Below are positions 9,375-14,014 of a stretch of 14,014 nt of DNA, piece after piece (positions within the stretch are counted from its first letter, which is position 1; each line of letters begins with the position of its first letter). This stretch comes from Spirogloea muscicola (Eukaryota; Streptophyta; Zygnematophyceae; Spirogloeales; Spirogloeaceae), in assembly GCA_009602725.1 (NCBI GenBank), contig WELB01000368.1:1-14014 (forward strand). Direction: 5' to 3'. Both the position numbers and the translations under genes were made by a program. The notes under the pieces are model-generated. The model made no database searches and had not been told where the DNA came from. It saw nothing but the letters and a program-made list of their open reading frames with translations.

Positions 9375-9738
9375 TCCGCTCCACCAAGTCCAGACGAGAT
9401 GGTAGTATATAGTCTGCTGTTGATCAAGTAACGCACCGTTGTAGAGGTTGTGACTTACGCAGCCGCATGTATGACTGGCTAGTAGCGACAGCTGACGATG
9501 CCAACAGTGGTTGTAGCGGCAGCAGTGCTGATGGCGGCGTCACAAAGGCTTAGCATCGTCAAAGCAAAGGCTTGGCGATGGATGCGGCACGGTCCTTGGG
9601 GCGAGGCAGCTCAGGTGAGGTGTGCAGTGGCTAGCACTAAGGGCTCTTGATGAAGTGAGGCCGGTCAGCTTGCGAGGTGGCAACTCAGAGGAAAGTCAGA
9701 GGACTCACCCTACACCAGTTCTGAGATAGCGCTTCTGG

Positions 9739-9800
9739 TACTCTGTTCATTCTTTTTTGGGCTGGTTTTTCCAGCCCCTATCCTCAATGGGCGAGCACTT
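9739..9800 (+). repeat. Palindromic dispersed module, copy 2 (inner part inverted)
   Basis: TACTCTGTTCATTC (9739-9752) is followed by GGGCTGG/CCAGCCC (9759-9765 and 9771-9777), a 9-base spacer and ATGGGCGAGCACTT (9787-9800). The last block is the exact reverse complement of AAGTGCTCGCCCAT at 51-64. Relative to copy 1 the flank keeps its orientation while stem, spacer and outer block are reversed. Confidence 0.65.
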
Positions 9801-10073
9801 TCTTCTGGCCCTCCCGTAGTTTGGGAAACGGGGACGGGTTTGAAGAGCCCAATGATCGAAAATCTGTTGGGAATTTGGTTTCGGCTGCCCGCCCGATGAG
9901 CAGAGCTGCTGCTTTGAAGAAAAGTGCCATGTCTTTGATCTTATGTACCAAAAGGAAGCTCTTCCAATTTAAGGGCTTGAATCTGCTGACTTCATAGTAC
10001 TGAACTGTGTCCAAAATTTTGTATGGAATGGTTGTAATGAGGATAGTGGCTGTGAAAGGCCAACCCAAAAAGA
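9752..10073. mobile_element. Candidate miniature (non-autonomous) element
   Basis: The left edge TTCTTTTTTGGGCTGG and right edge GGCCAACCCAAAAAGAA form imperfect terminal inverted repeats of about 16 bp around roughly 320 bases of lower-GC sequence with no transposase. The same end motif family occurs at bases 75-179. No target-site duplication was clear, so boundaries are approximate. Confidence 0.35.
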
Positions 10074-10880
10074 ATAGCCCAAAACCCCACAGAGGAAGTG
10101 GGTCCTCCATGGCCGGAGGGGCTGTGGCCAGCCAACAGCGCATGAACAAGTGTGCAAGGGTGCACAGACTGAGTACTCAGGCGAGTCATTGCTTGTGTTG
10201 GTTGTGTCACTTATGTGTACGTTGTGTGGACTCTTCTTAGTGAACTGATATTGCTGCTGATTGGGAACTTGCCTCGGCAAGTGCAGTGGCCACGCGCATT
10301 CACTCAGTGTGCTCCAAGCTTTCTTCACAGCTACTTCATTAGCATGACTGCGGCAAGTCCCAAAATATGTGAGAGCATCCCAGTCTACCATCATGACCTA
10401 CCAATCTCCTGCATAATCTCCTGTTGGGGAAGGCGCTTGTAAGCCATTGAACATGCAGACCCTACTCATTGATTGGGCAGACGAAGTCCCGCCATTGATC
10501 AGAAGAGTTCGTTGTATGAGAGTGGTAGAGCAGAAAATTAAAATTTGCAAGCCACAGAGTACAGCAACGTCGTGTCTGTGAATCTGCTACCATCAAGCAA
10601 AGCTTCAGTTTACCACACCAGCTCAATGAGCTCACATAGCAAGTCCGTGTGGGTAGTCAGCTGTCGTGCAACCCTCAAGTGCCACAAACAGCACTGTGTA
10701 TATATTGCAGCGATTGTAATCAGCTGACGGCCTCTTGGCTCCAAAACCAAATCCTTCAACCACAATCGCATTTCGGGGTTCCAAAACAGAGAGGAAAATC
10801 CCCAATATGAATCCTACTCAGAGATGGATTTGTGCTAGAAATGCCTGATGCCACATGTGTAAATTGATGGCGGCTGGCAC

Positions 10881-10930
10881 ATTCATCTGTTTTGGCGTCC
10901 GACTCATTCATCTGATTGGCGTCCTGACTT
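10881..10930. repeat. 25-bp tandem duplication
   Basis: Two adjacent units begin ATTCATCTG, continue TTGGCGTCC or ATTGGCGTCC, and are nearly identical over 25 bases. A degenerate third unit may follow. It lies in a non-coding region. Confidence 0.75.
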
Positions 10931-11696
10931 ATAGATAGGCGCCCTGTGAACTACATGCCTTCTGTGCCTGTGACGTGTGCCCATTCGGCAGCAGGCTCGA
11001 CATAATCACGTCAACAGGCAACCGTGCATACCTAATCCCGAACAAGCCACCAAAGGCAAGCAGAGACGTGCATGCTGGGCAACTGCCCTCCATGCCAAGA
11101 TGACGGGGAGAGTGGTGGTAGCTGCAGTTATGTTAGCTCAGCGAGCTTGGTGTTGGTGCATGTGGTTGTCAGAGCCCGCTTTGCCAGATACCTCCTACAC
11201 AACAGAAGTCTGGTGCTCCTGCCGAAGGTGCGACCTAGCCAAGGTTGCAGCTGATGGTTGGAACAAAAATGAACTGCAGCAATTGTGCAATGAGCGGTAC
11301 CACAATGCACATCTGTGCCTTCCTTCTTGTGCAATGTCAACTGCATGTAAGTTAGACTGCGCTAAGAGCTGCTGATTCTTCCCCAGCTTTGTCGACCTTT
11401 AGGCATACTCATCTGAGGATCTATGAAAGTTGTTAGAAGCTTCCGAGACTGCAGTTGCTGCACATGTTCCCGCATTGCTGATAAATTCCACACAAGTGTG
11501 ACAACTAGAATTTGGACATGCCTGCTGGGTGCTCCACCTCTTCTCATGAGCATCTGAATCACTTGTGCAGCTTGCGCCACACCTATACATGGGACTTCCA
11601 CATTAACGTTTTGACTCTTGTCAAATATGTTGGAAATGAAGTAGCAAATAAGTACAATGGCTTCGACAAATCGTACAAGCAATACAACGTGCGTTG

Positions 11697-13371
11697 TCAT
11701 TGTGATGAGATGTCCCCCTGCAAGCCGCCCGTTATCAAGCGGACCATGCGCAATGCCATGCACGGGTTATCCACTGGGACCTGGAAGCCACAAGCAGGCT
11801 GTCTCAATTTGCAATCAAGATCAGATGCGCCACGGCTGCCAAGCACAGCAACCTTCGCTGCTACCAACATACTAGCACTAATACTTTCTAATACGTCTTG
11901 AGATCTGCACCTAATCTGAGTGACACATTTCTTCCAGTACTTATAGATGGTCATTGAGCTGCTTATGTTATCTTAGTAACATATCTCACAGCCCAAAGCG
12001 GCTGCGGTGCATTGTACATCGTGACGTTGCTGACAGCCCTCTCCATTTGGAGCTCACCATGTGGCCAGCATTCATGACCCAGTAGAAGGCAAGGTTGTGG
12101 AAACGCTTCACAAAGGCTTGTGTGGAGCCCTTATTGCAGTACAGGGGCGCCCGCGGAGCCGCATTGAAAGCTTGCAGGCCTTCCCAGCTGCGGCAAGCAG
12201 AGCACAGCAGTGCAAGCATTGGTACAGTCAAGCATCAATATCATGCTAACAATTAAGGGCTCATCCTATTGCTCTGGGCGGAGGCGGATGGTTCATGATG
12301 ATACCTGAGCCGTTGCAACCAGGCATCTGTTCCCAAGGTGCAGCAAATCAGGTCAAGCTGCAGGAGGAGCATCATGGGTCAATCACTTTGACTCTTGCAA
12401 GGTGGGCCATGCTCGTGAACAGCCAAATTTGGCCTGTGCAGCAAGTCAAAGATTGTAGTAAGAACATGGCAAATCGTTAAAAGGCAAGCTAGCACAAGTT
12501 TGCAGGTCATTTTCACCTGGCCACTGTAGATAGTCACATTCACCCCCAGTTGGAGGATGGAATCAACCTGCAATCACATCCCTCTGATGGCAAAGTTGGT
12601 GCCAGACTGCAAGCATGGGTGCTTCTACTGCAGTATACCCGGCTGCATTGACGCAGTGAGATGCGGTACGATACTTGCGCTGAGTAAGCTCCCAGGGCTG
12701 ACCTTATCGGCGACGCTCAGCATGAAGTCCGCAGACAGGGCCTCAAAGACTGCGTATGACGACTCTCCCCAACTGACAAGCAAGCCATGCAGTACTCAGC
12801 TGCAGCATCTACTGTCCCAGTTTGGTTCACCACCCATGAGCCATTGCAGAGCCTGGCTGAAGTGCCACACAGCGGGAGCACTTGACTTACGTCAGATTAG
12901 GGGGAATGATGCCCAGCTTCTTCCGGACGGGCCCGTTCATGAGCGCAGCCAGCTCCTCGCTCTCCCATGATTGCAGCCGCCTCTTTGCCAGGTACCGTAA
13001 ATTTTGCTCGAAAATGCTTGCCAACCCAGGGCTTGGTCCTGCTGCAAGCTTCTGCCCAGATGCGCTCTCGCTGTTGTGCCTCAGGATGTTGTAGAAGTCC
13101 TGTGAGACAGAGACCAGCAGGTACTTCAGCATGTCATGGAGTTGACCAGGTAAAGTAATCAATAGACGCGCTGCCCTTCATCTTTAGCAGCGGCTTTGCA
13201 TCAAGGAGTGGCTTGTCTTGAGCAGTGAGTTGGCGAGCTTACAACATGGTCGGTAAGCTCGTCAATTTTTCCCTCTTGGGCCGCCCAGATCAGTGTCGCA
13301 TTCTGCAACTCGCTGCGGCTAATAGCGTCCTCTGCAGCAGTGGCAAAGCTGTCCATCAAACAAGCGCCATG
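11697..13371 (-). CDS. Serine carboxypeptidase, family S10 (SCPEP1/CPVL type), 5' part not resolved
   Basis: Exons (minus strand): 13371-13243, 13099-12891, 12772-12703, 12567-12517, 12357-12305, 12187-12058 and 11780-11697, giving 241 residues ending in TGA. Every intron is GT-AG and every phase closes. Recognised S10 blocks in order are: GLxD-like helix and AAEDAI; TDHVDFYNIL; MNGPVRKKLGIIPPNLTWGE; ADFM; VTIYSGQ|LDLIC, whose Asp is the family's catalytic Asp; LSWEGLQAF with APRAPLY; FVKRFHNLAFYWVMNAGHMV, whose His is the catalytic His; and PVDNPCMALRM. The family removes C-terminal residues at acidic pH in vacuoles or lysosomes, or after secretion. The N-terminal part with the signal peptide, GGPGxSS-type oxyanion block and GESYGG nucleophile Ser was not found in 13372-13800. 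Those exons are either further upstream, outside the window, or too short for me to see. Conserved blocks match SCPEP1/CPVL better than plant wheat-type SCPs. Exon 1 of this list has the least certain acceptor (CTAG). Confidence 0.88.
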
Positions 13372-13547
13372 CTAGTCACAGTCAGGAAGAGTCGAAATAT
13401 CAACTACGTCGGTCATGCAGAGTGTTACCTTATTGGTTGGACAATGCAAACGAGGTCCAGTGCAGGAAAACCCAGCCTACATACCTACCGTACCCTGGAA
13501 TGGACACAGATCAACAGGTAGCATGAAGTAAGGAGTATGAGAGCATC

Positions 13548-13576
13548 TCCTATCAAGTCCTATCTCGTTGATAGGA
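13548..13576. repeat. Perfect 9-bp inverted repeat
   Basis: TCCTATCAA, eleven bases, TTGATAGGA. It could form a hairpin. It lies in a presumed intron or spacer, with no sign of function. Confidence 0.7.
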
Positions 13577-13807
13577 CTCTGCAGAAAGAACCCCTGACTC
13601 TGGGAGAGGGATGCTGACCTGGCAATGACATCTGCCTCATTGTCGTCAACTAACGACAGCGTCCGAAGCATGGGGCTCCATGCCCGCTGAGGACGGTAGC
13701 CGTGCGCAAACAGCAGCCAAGGCTTCACGGCTCAGTACAGCGTCAGCCTCCAGATTTGAGAAAGGTCAGGGCTTGGACTAAGATTTCCAATGGATTGGTC
13801 GTAGCAC

Positions 13808-14014
<207 letters not shown>

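Larger units (their letters stand above)
9375..11696. other. Gene-poor, repeat-containing region
   Basis: No conserved protein or splice-consistent exon set was recognised here. A TATATA at 9406-9411 lies just upstream of the divergent cytochrome c start and could be a core promoter, but it is only about 32 bases from the ATG. A palindromic module and a candidate miniature element occupy 9739-10073, and a 25-bp tandem repeat lies at 10881-10930. The longest frames, 121 residues on minus at 9784-10149 and 132 residues on plus at 10977-11375, match nothing I know. The rest is mixed sequence without visible structure. Confidence 0.55.

Noticed and set aside
9784-10149. 121-residue minus frame
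   Set aside because: It overlaps the palindromic repeats, part of its peptide is read from the repeat ends, and no known family is recognisable. Better explained as repeat sequence.
10977-11375. 132-residue plus frame with many cysteines
   Set aside because: No ordered motif spacing, no splice context and no recognisable family. Cysteines are scattered.
13477-13728. 83-residue minus frame upstream of the carboxypeptidase exons
   Set aside because: No S10 block (GGPG, DNPVGxG, ESYGG) is present. Only a vague DNEADVIA segment before a GT was seen, which is not enough to call an exon.

Overview
This is a eukaryotic nuclear window. It has no bacterial operons, and its genes are split by short GT-AG introns (about 80 to 350 bases). 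Exons are moderately to strongly GC-rich. The spacers contain long CT/GA microsatellites, GCC runs and short palindromic dispersed repeats. The cytochrome c core is plant-like, and the exon-intron style fits a green alga (Chlorophyta). That placement is an inference and I cannot name a species. Five protein-coding genes were reconstructed by joining exons by hand. At every joined splice junction the reading frame closes exactly, and domain motifs continue across the junctions.

Layout. Bases 1-1358 are a repeat-bearing spacer with a palindromic module and a 65-base TC microsatellite. Bases 1359-2801 (minus) hold a five-exon DUF218/YdcF-like gene. Bases 2802-3740 are a very GC-rich spacer with GCC runs. 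It lies between this gene and a divergent DeSI-type (PPPDE) desumoylating isopeptidase gene on the plus strand (3741-5515), which has a long tail carrying a probable nuclear localisation signal. Bases 5516-6404 are a convergent spacer with a perfect 11-bp hairpin. Two cytochrome c genes follow in tandem on the minus strand. The downstream one (6405-7478) has a complete set of heme ligands. The upstream one (8615-9374) has Lys in place of the axial Met80. They share both intron positions and phases, so they are old paralogs. A tiny zinc-ribbon-like ORF lies antisense inside intron 1 of the first cytochrome c gene. Bases 9375-11696 are a gene-poor stretch with a candidate miniature transposon and a second copy of the palindromic module. 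Bases 11697-13371 (minus) carry the C-terminal two thirds or so of a serine carboxypeptidase of the SCPEP1/CPVL type (family S10). Its 5' exons were not resolved and may lie beyond the window. The window ends in a C-rich tract followed by 122 consecutive A residues, which looks like a contig-end or low-complexity boundary.

The genes do not form one pathway. The most unusual content is the divergent cytochrome c paralog (lost Met80, histidine-rich N-terminus) beside a normal copy with its own cysteine-rich leader. Next is the palindromic module whose inner segment is inverted between two copies about 9.7 kb apart.
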